DNA from: an uncultured Eggerthellaceae bacterium
GTDB lineage: Bacteria; Actinomycetota; Coriobacteriia; Coriobacteriales; Eggerthellaceae
DNA length: 64,000 bases
Assembly: GCA_958452575.1 (NCBI GenBank)
Contig: CAUDUM010000001.1
Location: 248,001 to 312,000 of the forward strand
Direction of reading: 5' to 3'
Shown here: positions 49,220 to 58,252 of the stretch, one piece after another
How positions within the stretch are numbered: position 1 is the first letter of the stretch
Layout of the letters: the number at the start of each line of letters is the position of its first letter
The notes under the pieces: model-generated
What the model was told of the DNA's origin: nothing
Seen by the model: the letters and a program-made list of their open reading frames with translations, nothing else
The model's database searches: none
Position numbers and translations under genes: made by a program

Positions 49220-49366
49220 ATGCACGGCGGGGTTCGTGCTCAAACAGGTCCTGAGCTCGCTCAAACCGTCCACTGGACGCCCGCTCGGGCGGGAAATATG
49301 CTTGTCAACAGCCCACTGGGCTGTTGACCGTGCGGATATTGCGCGCGAACCCCGCCGCGCATCTAA
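49216..49366. repeat. 151-bp nested inverted-repeat element after dus
   Basis: The 24-nt ends (49216-49239 and 49343-49366) are complementary at 22 positions plus one G-U, with one mismatch. The 103-nt interior contains further hairpins, the clearest being an 11-bp perfect stem GTCAACAGCCC (49304-49314) with 49318-49328, plus small stems near 49268 and 49280. Its left arm overlaps the dus stop codon. It has no open frame. It could be a non-coding RNA, a strong 3' structure or a small non-autonomous element; only one copy is in the window. Confidence 0.7.
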
Positions 49367-49480
49367 GCTACAGTACTTTCGTCGAGAAGAGCGAAAGCGG
49401 CAATCTGCATCGCTTGGACACTTGATTGCCATTGTCGTTTAGCGAAGCTCCCGGAAGAAAAAGGTGAGAGGAGGTTCGAT

Positions 49481-50593
49481 ATGCCTCATGATCCTTATAG
49501 GGCACTGTATCTGCATATTCCGTTCTGCGTGAGGCGTTGCGGGTATTGCGATTTCGCTACTCAGGCGGTTGAGCGAGATTTATCCGATATCGACGAGTAC
49601 ATTGAGGATTTGTGCTTGCAGATTCGCCGAAAGGCGAAGGAGGGGGAGCTGGGGGAGATCGAGACCGTGTATATCGGCGGTGGGACGCCCAGCCACATCG
49701 GGATGTCGCGGCTGTCGATGCTGCTGTACACGCTGTCCCTTTCGATGCGGTTGGAACCCGACGTCGAGTGCACGATGGAGGCGAATCCGGAAAGCCTCGA
49801 CGAGCGCATGGTGCGTGACATATGGGCGCTTGGCGTCAATCGGCTTTCGATCGGCGTGCAGAGCTTCGACGACTCCGTCCTTCGAACGTTGGGGCGGGCG
49901 CATGACGCGGATGCGGCGCGCGAAGCGATTGCCATCGCACGTGAGCGCTTCGACAACGTGAGCCTGGATCTGATGTGCGGGATCCCGGGCCAGTCGAACG
50001 AGAGCTTTGCAGCTTCGATCGACGAGGCCATCCGGCTCGGGGTTTCGCACGTGAGCGTGTATCCGCTTACGATCGAGCCGTATACGCGTTTCGAGAAGAT
50101 GATCCTGCACGGCGAGCTCGACGAGCCTGATGACGATGTCGAAGCCGAGCATATGGAAATCGCCGCGCGCATCCTCTCTGAAGCAGGTTTCCATCGCTAT
50201 GAGGTCGCAAGCTATGCGAAGCCCGGATTAGAATGTCGACACAACAAGGCATATTGGACGGGCGTGCCGTATCTGGGATTGGGGCGTGCCGCCGCGACCA
50301 TGACGCAAAATGACCAACGCAGGATGCGCGTTCAGGATGGCCGGGTCACCGACGATCTCGATCCGCGCCAGATGGCGGCCGAGGACCTCATGCTGGGAAT
50401 GCGCATGTCCGATGGCGTCCCGCAAGAGCTGATCGACCGAGCGACCGCTCTCATCCCGCGCACGCCCGAAGTCGTCAGCGATCTTGTGGAGCGCGGGCTC
50501 GCCTTCAACGAGAACGGACGTCTCAAACCCACTGAGAAAGGCTGGCTCTGCGGCAACGAGCTTTACGGCACCCTTCTTGACCTTGCTCCATAA
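49481..50593 (+). CDS. hemW: HemW-like radical SAM protein
   Basis: The 370-residue protein shows LYLHIPFCVRRCGYCDFAT (CX3CX2C cluster plus the extra Cys-Asp-Phe of the HemW family), VYIGGGTPS, and SIGVQSFDDSVLRTLGRAHD. HemW is a haem chaperone, formerly annotated as oxygen-independent coproporphyrinogen oxidase. The ATG follows GAGAGGAGG. In this lineage it regularly precedes hrcA, as here, though the CIRCE promoter begins a new unit. Confidence 0.9.
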   Translation: MPHDPYRALYLHIPFCVRRCGYCDFATQAVERDLSDIDEYIEDLCLQIRRKAKEGELGEIETVYIGGGTPSHIGMSRLSMLLYTLSLSMRLEPDVECTMEANPESLDERMVRDIWALGVNRLSIGVQSFDDSVLRTLGRAHDADAAREAIAIARERFDNVSLDLMCGIPGQSNESFAASIDEAIRLGVSHVSVYPLTIEPYTRFEKMILHGELDEPDDDVEAEHMEIAARILSEAGFHRYEVASYAKPGLECRHNKAYWTGVPYLGLGRAAATMTQNDQRRMRVQDGRVTDDLDPRQMAAEDLMLGMRMSDGVPQELIDRATALIPRTPEVVSDLVERGLAFNENGRLKPTEKGWLCGNELYGTLLDLAP

Positions 50594-50663
50594 TGCAACG
50601 GGATGGGTCCCTTCTTTGAGTCGAGCCTCGATGTTTACGATTCTATGCAATTCGGTTGATTGT

Positions 50664-50690
50664 TTAGCACTCCTGACTTCTGGCTGCTAA
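50664..50690 (+). promoter_or_regulatory. CIRCE operator upstream of hrcA
   Basis: TTAGCACTC (50664-50672), nine bases, then GGCTGCTAA (50682-50690) matches the CIRCE inverted repeat TTAGCACTC-N9-GAGTGCTAA at 16 of 18 positions. HrcA, encoded just downstream, binds this element, so hrcA-dnaJ is autoregulated and heat-inducible (known mechanism). Confidence 0.92.
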
Positions 50691-50693
50691 AAT
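50664..50693 (+). promoter_or_regulatory. Candidate hrcA promoter embedded in CIRCE
   Basis: TTAGCA (50664-50669) and TAAAAT (50688-50693) are 18 bp apart, and each coincides with one arm of the CIRCE repeat. Repressor binding would thus mask both promoter elements. Confidence 0.55.
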
Positions 50694-50774
50694 GTCCGGT
50701 TGGAAAGATCCGGCTCGAACGATGACGGTGCGGCCAGATCTGCGTATGGCATGCGGATTAGGGAAGAAGGTGGG

Positions 50775-51794
50775 ATGAGCGTGCTATCTGATCGTAGGCA
50801 GCGGGTGCTTGCGGCACTCATCGAAGAGTACGTCGCCCGCGCGCTTCCCGTCGGCTCGCGCACGTTGACGGAGCGCTATCACCTGGGGGTGAGCCCCGCG
50901 ACGGTGCGCAACGAGCTGTCGGTGCTCGAGGATGGTGGCTACATCACGCAGCCGCACACGTCCGCCGGCCGCATCCCCACGGATTACGGATACCGCGCGT
51001 TCGTGGACGATCTGCTCAGATCCGGTTTGACGCCTGCCGACGACGAGCGCTACCGCCAGGTCGCCGAGCAGATGCGCGGCACCGCAAGCGAGCTTGACTC
51101 GCTTTTGGAGCGGACCTCCTCCGCGCTGTCGCGTTTGACCGATTGCCTTTCCATCGTGTTGGCGCCGTCCGTGCTCAACATGAGCATCCGGCAGATCACG
51201 CTGGTTTCGCTTGCGCCTCGCCGTGCACTCGTCATCGTGGTCACCGAAGACGGCCAGGTGTTCAACCGCCAGATGGAGTTCGCCGAGGACGTGCTTCCCG
51301 AAGGTCTTGCCGCCGTGCAGCGCCTGCTCAACGATGCGTTGCTCGGCAAGACGATCCGCGAGGTCGAAGAGGGGCTCGGTCGCGGCATGTACGAGGCGTT
51401 CCGCAGCCCGCTGGTGCGCATGGCGCTTGACGAAGTGCTGTCTTGCCTGCAGGAGGGCGATCTCTCGCGTGCGCATAGGCTCGGCGTGAGCTCGCTTCTC
51501 ACCAAGCCCGAGTTCAGCCAGTCCGAATCCTTGGTTCCTGTTCTCAAGGCGTTGGAGGACAACACCGTCCTCCTTCATATCTACGATGAAGCCTCGCAAT
51601 CCGGGGACGCTCCGTGCATACGTATCGGCAGCGAGAACGAGGACGAGGCGCTTTCGGGCGTGTCCGTCGTCGCAAGCAGCTACGGGCGCGGGCCTTCGAT
51701 GGGCGTCGTCGCCGTGATCGGCCCGACGCGCATGGATTACTCGCGAGTGATCCAGGCCGTCCGCATAGCGCGCAACGCGCTCGGTGATATTTGA
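50775..51794 (+). CDS. hrcA: Heat-inducible transcription repressor HrcA
   Basis: This 339-residue repressor has an N-terminal winged helix (RRQRVLAALIEEYVARALPVG region, LGVSPATVRNELSVLEDGGY, then PHTSAGRIPTDYGYR) and a C-terminal GAF-like domain. It represses through the CIRCE site 85 bp upstream. The ATG at 50775 follows GAAGAAGGTGGG; the frame extends to 50700 without support. Confidence 0.95.
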   Translation: MSVLSDRRQRVLAALIEEYVARALPVGSRTLTERYHLGVSPATVRNELSVLEDGGYITQPHTSAGRIPTDYGYRAFVDDLLRSGLTPADDERYRQVAEQMRGTASELDSLLERTSSALSRLTDCLSIVLAPSVLNMSIRQITLVSLAPRRALVIVVTEDGQVFNRQMEFAEDVLPEGLAAVQRLLNDALLGKTIREVEEGLGRGMYEAFRSPLVRMALDEVLSCLQEGDLSRAHRLGVSSLLTKPEFSQSESLVPVLKALEDNTVLLHIYDEASQSGDAPCIRIGSENEDEALSGVSVVASSYGRGPSMGVVAVIGPTRMDYSRVIQAVRIARNALGDI

Positions 51795-51878
51795 TGATGC
51801 GTCGCCGCTCCCTGCGGCGAAATGGAAACAGTGGCAGACCCGCAGGCGCGGGCTTGGCAGGAAAGGACGATAGGCCTT

Positions 51879-53015
51879 ATGGCAAAAGATCTGTACGAGA
51901 TCCTGGGCGTGTCGCGTGACGCGACGGAAGCCGAGATCAAAAAGGCGTTCCGCAAGCGCGCTCGCGAGCTGCATCCCGATGTGAACAAGGCGCCTGATGC
52001 CGAGGACCAGTTCAAGGAGCTCAACGAGGCCTACGATGTCCTGTCCGATCCGCAGAAGCGAAGCGCTTACGACCGATTCGGCACCATTCCCGGCGCGGCG
52101 GGCGGCGGAAATCCCTACGGCGGCCAGGGATACGTCGATTTCGACGACTTGTTCGGCGGGATGGGGGATCTGTTCAGCACGTTCTTCGGGGGCGGCGGCC
52201 CCGGTGGCGGCCGTGCCCAGCAGCGCCACGAGGGGCGCGATATGGGCGTCGGTCTGCGCTTGACGCTCGAGGAGGTCGCCAAGGGCGCCAAGAAGGAGAT
52301 CGTCTACGATCGATTGGCTCCCTGCCCTGATTGCGACGGAACGGGCCTGGGCGAGGGCGGCCAAGAGGTCACCTGCCCCGATTGCAACGGCCGCGGCCGC
52401 GTCGTTACCGTTCAGCGTACGTTTTTGGGCGACATGCAGTCCTCGACGACATGCAAGACGTGCGGGGGCACCGGCAAGAGCATCAAGAACCCCTGCCCCG
52501 AGTGCGAGGGCCAGGGACGCGTGCCCGACCGTCAGCGCGTGAGCGTCGAGGTTCCCGTAGGCATTCGAGACGGCCAGCAGCTCCGGCTCACCGGCTTCGG
52601 TGAGGCGGGCGTGCGTGGAGCGGCTTCGGGCGACCTTATCGTTACGTGCCGCATCCAGCCGCATGAGTTCTTCGAGCGCGATGGCGACAACCTGCATGCG
52701 CGCGCCAATGTCACGATGGCCCAAGCAGCGCTTGGCGTGGTCATCAAGATCGACGGGATCCTGGACGACGAGGTCGTCGAGGTGCGCATCCCTGAAGGAT
52801 GCCAAAACGAGCAGGTCGTTCGCGTGAAGAACCACGGCATGCCCAAGTTCCGCAGCGACTCGCGCGGAGATCTGCTGGTGCATGTCAATGTTTCGATTCC
52901 CAAGAAGCTCAACAAGAAGCAGAGGGAGATCTTGGAGCAGTTCGCGCGTGAAATGGGGGAGGACGTCGCCGAGGCGCGTTCTCCTTTGCAGAAGCTGCGC
53001 GACGCGTTTAACTAG
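51879..53015 (+). CDS. dnaJ: Chaperone DnaJ
   Basis: The 378-residue DnaK co-chaperone has a J domain (residues 1-70, ELHPDVNK with HPD), a Gly/Phe-rich linker (GAAGGGNPYGGQG, GGGGPGGG), four zinc repeats (CPDCDGTG, CPDCNGRG, CKTCGGTG, CPECEGQG) and C-terminal substrate domains. The ATG at 51879 has an AGGAAAGGA site. It follows hrcA without grpE or dnaK, which must lie elsewhere. Confidence 0.96.
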   Translation: MAKDLYEILGVSRDATEAEIKKAFRKRARELHPDVNKAPDAEDQFKELNEAYDVLSDPQKRSAYDRFGTIPGAAGGGNPYGGQGYVDFDDLFGGMGDLFSTFFGGGGPGGGRAQQRHEGRDMGVGLRLTLEEVAKGAKKEIVYDRLAPCPDCDGTGLGEGGQEVTCPDCNGRGRVVTVQRTFLGDMQSSTTCKTCGGTGKSIKNPCPECEGQGRVPDRQRVSVEVPVGIRDGQQLRLTGFGEAGVRGAASGDLIVTCRIQPHEFFERDGDNLHARANVTMAQAALGVVIKIDGILDDEVVEVRIPEGCQNEQVVRVKNHGMPKFRSDSRGDLLVHVNVSIPKKLNKKQREILEQFAREMGEDVAEARSPLQKLRDAFN

Positions 53016-53049
53016 ACTGTCCGCCGAGGAGGTCGGGTGGGAGGTTTTT

Positions 53050-53859
53050 GTGGCGTTGCCTCGGTTCTTTTTGGATGAACAGGTTATTGGGGACGAAGGC
53101 GAGGCGGTGTTCGCGCTTCGACTTTCGTCCGATGATGCTAAGCATGCGCGTGTGCTTCGGTTGAAGGCCGGGGAGCATATCGCCGTCGTTGATGCGTTGA
53201 GGGATTACTTCGAGTGCGAGATAGTGTCGTTCGACGACGTTGTTCCGGTGGTGCGGATCGCGCGTCATGTCGATGCTCCTGAGCTGGGGCCGCAGGTCAT
53301 GCTTGTCCAAGGGCTCGCGAAGGGCGACAAGATGGAAACGGTCATCCGGCACGCGACGGAGTTGGGCGTTGCGGCATTCGTGCCTTTGGCGTGCCGCCGT
53401 TCGGTGCTGAAGCTCGATGCCAAGCGTGCAGCATCCAAAGTCGGACGTTGGCGCGCGATCGCCAAGAGCGCCGCCATGCAGTCCGGCCAGATGGCAGTGC
53501 CCGAAGTGGCCGACGTCTCCTCGCTCGACGATGTCTGCTCGCTGCTTTCCCAAGCGACGGCGGTTCTCGTGTGCTGGGAGGAGGCGCCCGGCAGCGCTTT
53601 GCTTTCGGATGCTCTCTCTTCTTCGCTCGAGGCGTGCGCCTGTTCCGACGTTTCGGATGCGCGCATCGCGATCGTGGTGGGTCCCGAAGGCGGATTGGAG
53701 CAGGCCGAGGTAGACGCGCTCCTGTACTGCAACCCTCGCGCATCGCTCGTCACGCTTGGGCCGTCCATCCTTCGTACGGAGACCGCTGGGATCGTGGCCC
53801 CCGCGCTCGTGCTGTACGAGCTGGGGGGACTGGGCAGCGGCAGGAGGGTCAACCTGTGA
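53050..53859 (+). CDS. rsmE: 16S rRNA (uracil-1498-N3)-methyltransferase RsmE
   Basis: The 269-residue SPOUT methyltransferase shows ALPRFFLDEQ near the start, LVQGLAKGDKMETVIRHATE, FVPLACRRSV, and the knot motif IVVGPEGGLEQAEVDAL with LGPSILRTETA. The GTG at 53050 follows GGGAGG; there is no suitable ATG. It overlaps mtaB by 4 bp (GTGA), indicating coupling. The usual prmA gene between dnaJ and rsmE is absent. Confidence 0.92.
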   Translation: MALPRFFLDEQVIGDEGEAVFALRLSSDDAKHARVLRLKAGEHIAVVDALRDYFECEIVSFDDVVPVVRIARHVDAPELGPQVMLVQGLAKGDKMETVIRHATELGVAAFVPLACRRSVLKLDAKRAASKVGRWRAIAKSAAMQSGQMAVPEVADVSSLDDVCSLLSQATAVLVCWEEAPGSALLSDALSSSLEACACSDVSDARIAIVVGPEGGLEQAEVDALLYCNPRASLVTLGPSILRTETAGIVAPALVLYELGGLGSGRRVNL

Positions 53860-55118
53860 GGTTTTCGATCGTCAATTTGGGATGCAAGGTGAACCGCGTC
53901 GAATCCGATGCGATTGCGGCGCAGCTTCTTGGCTGCGGAGCCGAGGAGTCGTCGCTTGACGAGTCGGACCTCGTCGTCGTGAACACCTGCATGGTCACCG
54001 GTGAAGCTGAGAAGAAGACGCGCAAGGCCGTGCGTCAAGCGCTGCGTGCCAACGAAACTGCGCGTGTGCTTGTCACGGGGTGTGCTGCGGCGCTCAAGCC
54101 CGAGGTGTTCGAGGCGATGTCTCCGCGCGTCGTGTGCGTCCCCAAAGCGAATCTCGACCAGGCGGTCGCCCAAGAGGCTGCTTCGCTTGGATCTCGCCCT
54201 CTCCCGCATGATGGCGACCGACCCGAGCTGCTTCGCGTGGGTGGAGCCTTTCCCACGCGCGTGGGGGTCAAGGTTCAGGACGGGTGCAACAACGCGTGCA
54301 CGTACTGCATCGTCCATGTCGCCCGAGGCCGCGCAACCAGCCGTCCGCTCAACGAGGTCGTCGAGGAGTGCACGGCTTATGCGCGCGCCGGCGTGAAGGA
54401 GATCGTTCTGACGGGCATCAACCTGGGTTCGTATCGTCAGAGCGCCTCGGACGGCAGGTCTTTGCGCTTGGCCGGGCTTCTGGAGCGTCTGCTCGACGAG
54501 ACCGCATCCCTGCACGATGAAGGGGAGCCTGCCTGCCGTTTTCGTATTTCCTCGATCGAGCCGCGCGATGTGGATGACAAGCTCATCGCGCTTCTCGCCG
54601 ATGCGCGAGGACGTGTCTGTCGTCACCTGCACCTGCCGCTTCAGGCGGGCAGCTCAAAGGTGCTGCGCGAGATGGCGCGTCCTTACGACGCCGCGTTCTT
54701 CCTCGATCTCGTGACGCGCCTGCGCGAAGCGTTGCCGGCGCTCTCGCTGTCAACAGATATCATCGCCGGATTTCCGGGGGAGACGGAGACCGAGTTCGAG
54801 GAGACGCTCTCGCTGGCCCGTGCATGCGGATTCTCTAAGATCCATGCGTTTCCGTACTCCATCCGCCAAGGCACGCCAGCGGCAGAGCGTCGCGATCAGA
54901 TCGCGCCGGATGTCAAAGACGAGCGCGCCGCGCGATTGCGCGCTCTTGCCGAGGAACTGCGCCGTCGGGATTTCGCACGACGCGTCGGGTCCCGCGAACT
55001 CGTTTTGGTCGAGCAGGAGGGCCGAGGCATGACCGAGAGTTATTTCGAGGTCCCCGTTTCAGACGTTGCGCCGACGGGATCACTCGTCGAACTCCCGCTT
55101 TCCGAGATGCTCGCGTAA
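53856..55118 (+). CDS. mtaB: tRNA (t6A37) methylthiotransferase MtaB
   Basis: This 420-residue radical SAM enzyme adds methylthio to t6A37. The N-terminal UPF0004 domain carries NLGCKVN, NTCMVT and TGCAA for an auxiliary cluster. The radical SAM motif is CNNACTYCIV in VKVQDGCNNACTYC, and LTGINLGSY and HLPLQAGSSKVL follow. A TRAM domain closes the protein. The GTG start overlaps the rsmE stop. Confidence 0.93.
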   Translation: MRFSIVNLGCKVNRVESDAIAAQLLGCGAEESSLDESDLVVVNTCMVTGEAEKKTRKAVRQALRANETARVLVTGCAAALKPEVFEAMSPRVVCVPKANLDQAVAQEAASLGSRPLPHDGDRPELLRVGGAFPTRVGVKVQDGCNNACTYCIVHVARGRATSRPLNEVVEECTAYARAGVKEIVLTGINLGSYRQSASDGRSLRLAGLLERLLDETASLHDEGEPACRFRISSIEPRDVDDKLIALLADARGRVCRHLHLPLQAGSSKVLREMARPYDAAFFLDLVTRLREALPALSLSTDIIAGFPGETETEFEETLSLARACGFSKIHAFPYSIRQGTPAAERRDQIAPDVKDERAARLRALAEELRRRDFARRVGSRELVLVEQEGRGMTESYFEVPVSDVAPTGSLVELPLSEMLA

Positions 55119-55166
55119 AGATGCGGCAAACCGTCGACGTTTCCTGCGCTTGAGCGCCAACCCTGA

Positions 55167-55172
55167 TACAAT
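55167..55172 (+). promoter_or_regulatory. Extended -10 promoter before phoH
   Basis: TGATACAAT (TG at 55164-55165, TACAAT at 55167-55172) is an extended -10. It ends 7 nt before the phoH ATG, so the transcript probably starts at or next to the start codon. Confidence 0.55.
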
Positions 55173-55179
55173 TGCGGCT

Positions 55180-56136
55180 ATGACAGATAACACTCATATC
55201 GCATTGACCGTTCCGGCGAGTGTCGACATGGCGCTTATCACCGGACCGGGCGACAACCTCCTGCGCATCATCCAAGCCGCGTTCACCGCGCGTATCAACG
55301 TGCGAGGCGACATGATCACGCTCGAAGGCGACCCGACCGACGTCCAGTCGCTGACGGTTCTGTTCTCGGACCTTATCAAGCTGGTGGAGGAGGGCGGCAG
55401 GCCCGACGCCGACTACGTCAGGCACGCCATCGACCTGCTGCGCGCCGACGAGTATTCGCCACGAGCGCTGCGCGAGGACATCCTGCTCACGTACCGCGGA
55501 CGCGCCGTTCGGCCAAAAACGGCCGGTCAGAAGCGCTACGTCGATGCTATCCGCGCCAACACCATCACGTTCGGCGTGGGTCCTGCCGGCACGGGCAAGA
55601 CCTATCTTGCGATGGCGATGGCCGTGGCGGCGCTCAAGCGCAAGGAGGTTGGACGCATCATCCTCACGCGTCCCGTGGTCGAGGCGGGCGAGAATCTCGG
55701 ATTTCTCCCCGGCACGCTCGAGGAGAAGATCGATCCCTATATCCGCCCCCTCTACGATGCGCTTTTCGATATGACCGACATGGAGCGCGCGCGTTCGCTG
55801 ATCGAGGACGGCGTCATCGAGATCGCCCCTTTGGCGTTCATGCGCGGTCGAACGCTCAATGACAGCTTCATCATCCTCGATGAAGCGCAGAACACCACGT
55901 CCGAGCAGATGAAGATGTTTCTGACCCGGCTCGGGTTCGGCTCGAGGATGGTCGTCACCGGCGACGCCACGCAGGCGGACCTCCCCTCGGGCAAATCCGG
56001 CTTCGTCTCGGTGCGTCGCATCTTGGAGGGCATCGACGGCATCGCGTTTTGCGACTTCACCGGCGCCGACGTCGTCCGGCATTCTCTGGTGGCCGCGATT
56101 GTGTCGGCATACGATCGCGCTGCGGGAAAGGCGTGA
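55180..56136 (+). CDS. phoH: PhoH-like ATPase
   Basis: The 318-residue protein has an N-terminal RNA-binding-like region and a RecA-like ATPase domain with Walker A FGVGPAGTGKTYLAMAMA (~130-146), RPVVEAGENLGFLPG and FIILDEAQNTTSEQMKMFL (Walker B). It is linked to RNA metabolism with YbeY, whose gene follows. I chose the ATG at 55180, which has no ribosome site but lies 7 nt after a TACAAT promoter element. Confidence 0.93.
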   Translation: MTDNTHIALTVPASVDMALITGPGDNLLRIIQAAFTARINVRGDMITLEGDPTDVQSLTVLFSDLIKLVEEGGRPDADYVRHAIDLLRADEYSPRALREDILLTYRGRAVRPKTAGQKRYVDAIRANTITFGVGPAGTGKTYLAMAMAVAALKRKEVGRIILTRPVVEAGENLGFLPGTLEEKIDPYIRPLYDALFDMTDMERARSLIEDGVIEIAPLAFMRGRTLNDSFIILDEAQNTTSEQMKMFLTRLGFGSRMVVTGDATQADLPSGKSGFVSVRRILEGIDGIAFCDFTGADVVRHSLVAAIVSAYDRAAGKA

Positions 56137-56142
56137 TGACCT

Positions 56143-56664
56143 ATGAGGATCCTGATCGATGCGGGATATGGCGAGGATATGCTTGCCGATCTCCCTCTCG
56201 AGGAGCTTGCGCTGTTCGTATTGGAGCGCGAGGAGGCCCCGGCCAATACTGAGGCGTCGCTGTCCTTCGTCGACGATGAGCGCATGGCCGAGCTCAACGG
56301 TCGATTCCGCGGCAAGATGGGCCCCACCGATGTGCTCTCGTTCGAGTGCGACGGCCTCGATGACGATTTCGACCTGATGCCAGCCGGGATGGCCGACATC
56401 CCCTATGAGCTGGGGGATGTCATCATCGCACCGGATGTCGCGCAGCGTCAAAGCGTCGAATTCGGGCATTCCTTCGAGGCCGAGGTGAGCCTTTTGCTCG
56501 TCCATGGGCTTTTGCACCTTTTGGGCTACGACCACATCGAAGACGACGAGGCAGAGCTGATGGAGGAGCGCGAACGCGCGCTTCTGGGCGCCTGGGCCGA
56601 TGCGGGGCACGAAGCCGTTCGCGGCGTGCGCGATGACACCATCCGCATCCGAGGCGAGCATTAG
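56143..56664 (+). CDS. ybeY: Endoribonuclease YbeY
   Basis: The 173-residue metalloprotein takes part in 16S rRNA 3' maturation and ribosome quality control. The zinc motif HGLLHLLGYDHIEDD (H-x3-H-x5-H) and the GDVIIAPDVA stretch identify it. It starts 6 bp after phoH, and phoH-ybeY-dgkA-era is a common bacterial order. Confidence 0.94.
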   Translation: MRILIDAGYGEDMLADLPLEELALFVLEREEAPANTEASLSFVDDERMAELNGRFRGKMGPTDVLSFECDGLDDDFDLMPAGMADIPYELGDVIIAPDVAQRQSVEFGHSFEAEVSLLLVHGLLHLLGYDHIEDDEAELMEERERALLGAWADAGHEAVRGVRDDTIRIRGEH

Positions 56665-56667
56665 GCG

Positions 56668-57144
56668 GTGCGTTCGGAAATGGATCGACACGCATCGAAA
56701 ACGTCTGGGGACGACGCGCGCGAGATCGAGGGGCAAGCCCGTTTCGTCCGCCATGCCGAAGAGGCCCGATCGGGCTCCGAACACGGATTTCCGCTCGTCA
56801 AAGCCTTCTCGTGCGCATGGGCGGGCATCTCCTACGCGTTCACGTCGCAGCGCAATCTGAAGATCCACCTTGCGTTCGCCATCATCGCGGTGATCCTCGG
56901 ATTCGCCCTGCGCATCAGCGAGGCGGGGTGGCTTGCCGTCGTTTTGTGCATTGCGCTCGTCATGGCGCTCGAGATCGTCAACACCGCCATCGAGTCCGTC
57001 GTCGACCTTGTCTCTCCTGAATGGCATATCCTGGCCAAGCGCGCCAAGGATTGCGCGGCCGGCGCCGTCTACCTTGCGGCGTTCGCGGCCATCGTCGTCG
57101 CCTGCATCGTTTATCTTCCGCGCATATTCGCGCTGGTCTTCTAG
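56668..57144 (+). CDS. dgkA: Diacylglycerol/undecaprenol kinase family protein
   Basis: The 158-residue membrane kinase has three helices after residue ~60 and the family motif ALEIVNTAIESVVDLVS with the catalytic glutamates, followed by AKRAKDCAAGAV. It recycles lipid carriers by phosphorylation. The GTG at 56668 gives a ~50-residue charged N-terminus longer than usual; an ATG at 56680 is an alternative start. Confidence 0.9.
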   Translation: MRSEMDRHASKTSGDDAREIEGQARFVRHAEEARSGSEHGFPLVKAFSCAWAGISYAFTSQRNLKIHLAFAIIAVILGFALRISEAGWLAVVLCIALVMALEIVNTAIESVVDLVSPEWHILAKRAKDCAAGAVYLAAFAAIVVACIVYLPRIFALVF

Positions 57145-57159
57145 CGAAAGGACTCTGCT

Positions 57160-58116
57160 ATGGATCTGGATGCCTTCTTCGCCGAAAACCCCATGGGAGG
57201 AACCGGCGGCATGCGCCAGGATGGATTCCGATCGGGATTCATCACGCTCATCGGACGGCCCAACGCCGGCAAGTCGACCCTGCTCAACGCTATCATGGGC
57301 AAAAAGATCGCCATCACGTCCAACACTGCGCAAACGACGCGCCATCGATTCCGCGCCGTTTTGACCCGCGACGACTTCCAGCTCATCATCGTCGACACGC
57401 CCGGCTTGCACAAGCCCCACGACGTACTTGGCGAGGAGCTCAACACCTCGGCCCTCAAGGCCTTGTCCGATGTGGACGTGGTCGCGATGCTCATCGATGC
57501 GTCCAAGCCGGTCGGAAGAGGGGATGAGTGGGTTGCCGAGCAGCTGTCGCGCGTCGATGCCAAGAAGATCCTCGTGCTCTCCAAAACCGATCTCGTCGAC
57601 AACGAACAGCTGGCGGCACAGCGCGACGCAGCCTGGGGGCTTGCCGAATGGGACGGTTTCGCCGCGCTTTCCGCGCAGGACGGAGATGGTGTCGAGGAGT
57701 TCGTCTCAGCCGCGGTGTCGCTGCTCCCCGAGGGTCCGGCGTGGTTCCCGACCGACATGGACACCGACCAGCCCATCGAGGTCATCGTCGCCGAGTTCAT
57801 CCGCGAGAAGATCCTCCGCACGTTCCATGATGAGGTGCCGCACGCGATCGGCGTGGCCGTCAACGAGATGACGTACGTGAAGAAGAGCGATCTTCACCGC
57901 ATCGAAGCCATTATCTACGTCGAGCGCGACAGCCAGAAGGGAATCATCATCGGCAAGGGCGGCTCATCCATCAAGCGCATCGGCACCGAGGCCCGAACCG
58001 ATTTGGAGCAGCTTCTCGGATCGCGCGTCTTTTTGGAGCTCAAGGTCAAGGTGCGTAAGAACTGGCGTCGCGATGCCACGCAGATCAGGCGTTTCGGCTA
58101 CGGAGAGGGTGCCTGA
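57160..58116 (+). CDS. era: GTPase Era
   Basis: The 318-residue GTPase binds 16S rRNA in 30S assembly. GRPNAGKSTLLNAIMGKK is the P-loop, SNTAQTTRHRF is switch I, DTPGLHKP is G3, and LSKTDL is G4. A C-terminal KH domain contains IIIGKGGSSIKRIG. The first ~25 residues before FITLIG are an extra tail. The ATG follows GCGAAAGGAC. Confidence 0.95.
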   Translation: MDLDAFFAENPMGGTGGMRQDGFRSGFITLIGRPNAGKSTLLNAIMGKKIAITSNTAQTTRHRFRAVLTRDDFQLIIVDTPGLHKPHDVLGEELNTSALKALSDVDVVAMLIDASKPVGRGDEWVAEQLSRVDAKKILVLSKTDLVDNEQLAAQRDAAWGLAEWDGFAALSAQDGDGVEEFVSAAVSLLPEGPAWFPTDMDTDQPIEVIVAEFIREKILRTFHDEVPHAIGVAVNEMTYVKKSDLHRIEAIIYVERDSQKGIIIGKGGSSIKRIGTEARTDLEQLLGSRVFLELKVKVRKNWRRDATQIRRFGYGEGA

Positions 58117-58214
58117 TCACGCAAAACCCCACACAACCGTGGATTTCGTGCGAGATTTGCCTCTTTGGAGGCGCTTGAGGGGCGCAATCAATCTCCGTCC
58201 ACCAGGTTTTCAGC

Positions 58215-58220
58215 TACAAT
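58215..58220 (+). promoter_or_regulatory. Candidate -10 hexamer (TACAAT) before the PASTA gene
   Basis: TACAAT lies 33 bp before the ATG in a 136-bp gap after era. No strong -35 is visible. Confidence 0.4.
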
Positions 58221-58252
58221 ACCCACGTCAAAGCTGAATTCGAGGAGCGTTC

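Noticed and set aside
49216..49366. Possible insertion sequence
   Set aside because: No transposase frame and only 151 bp. At most a non-autonomous element.
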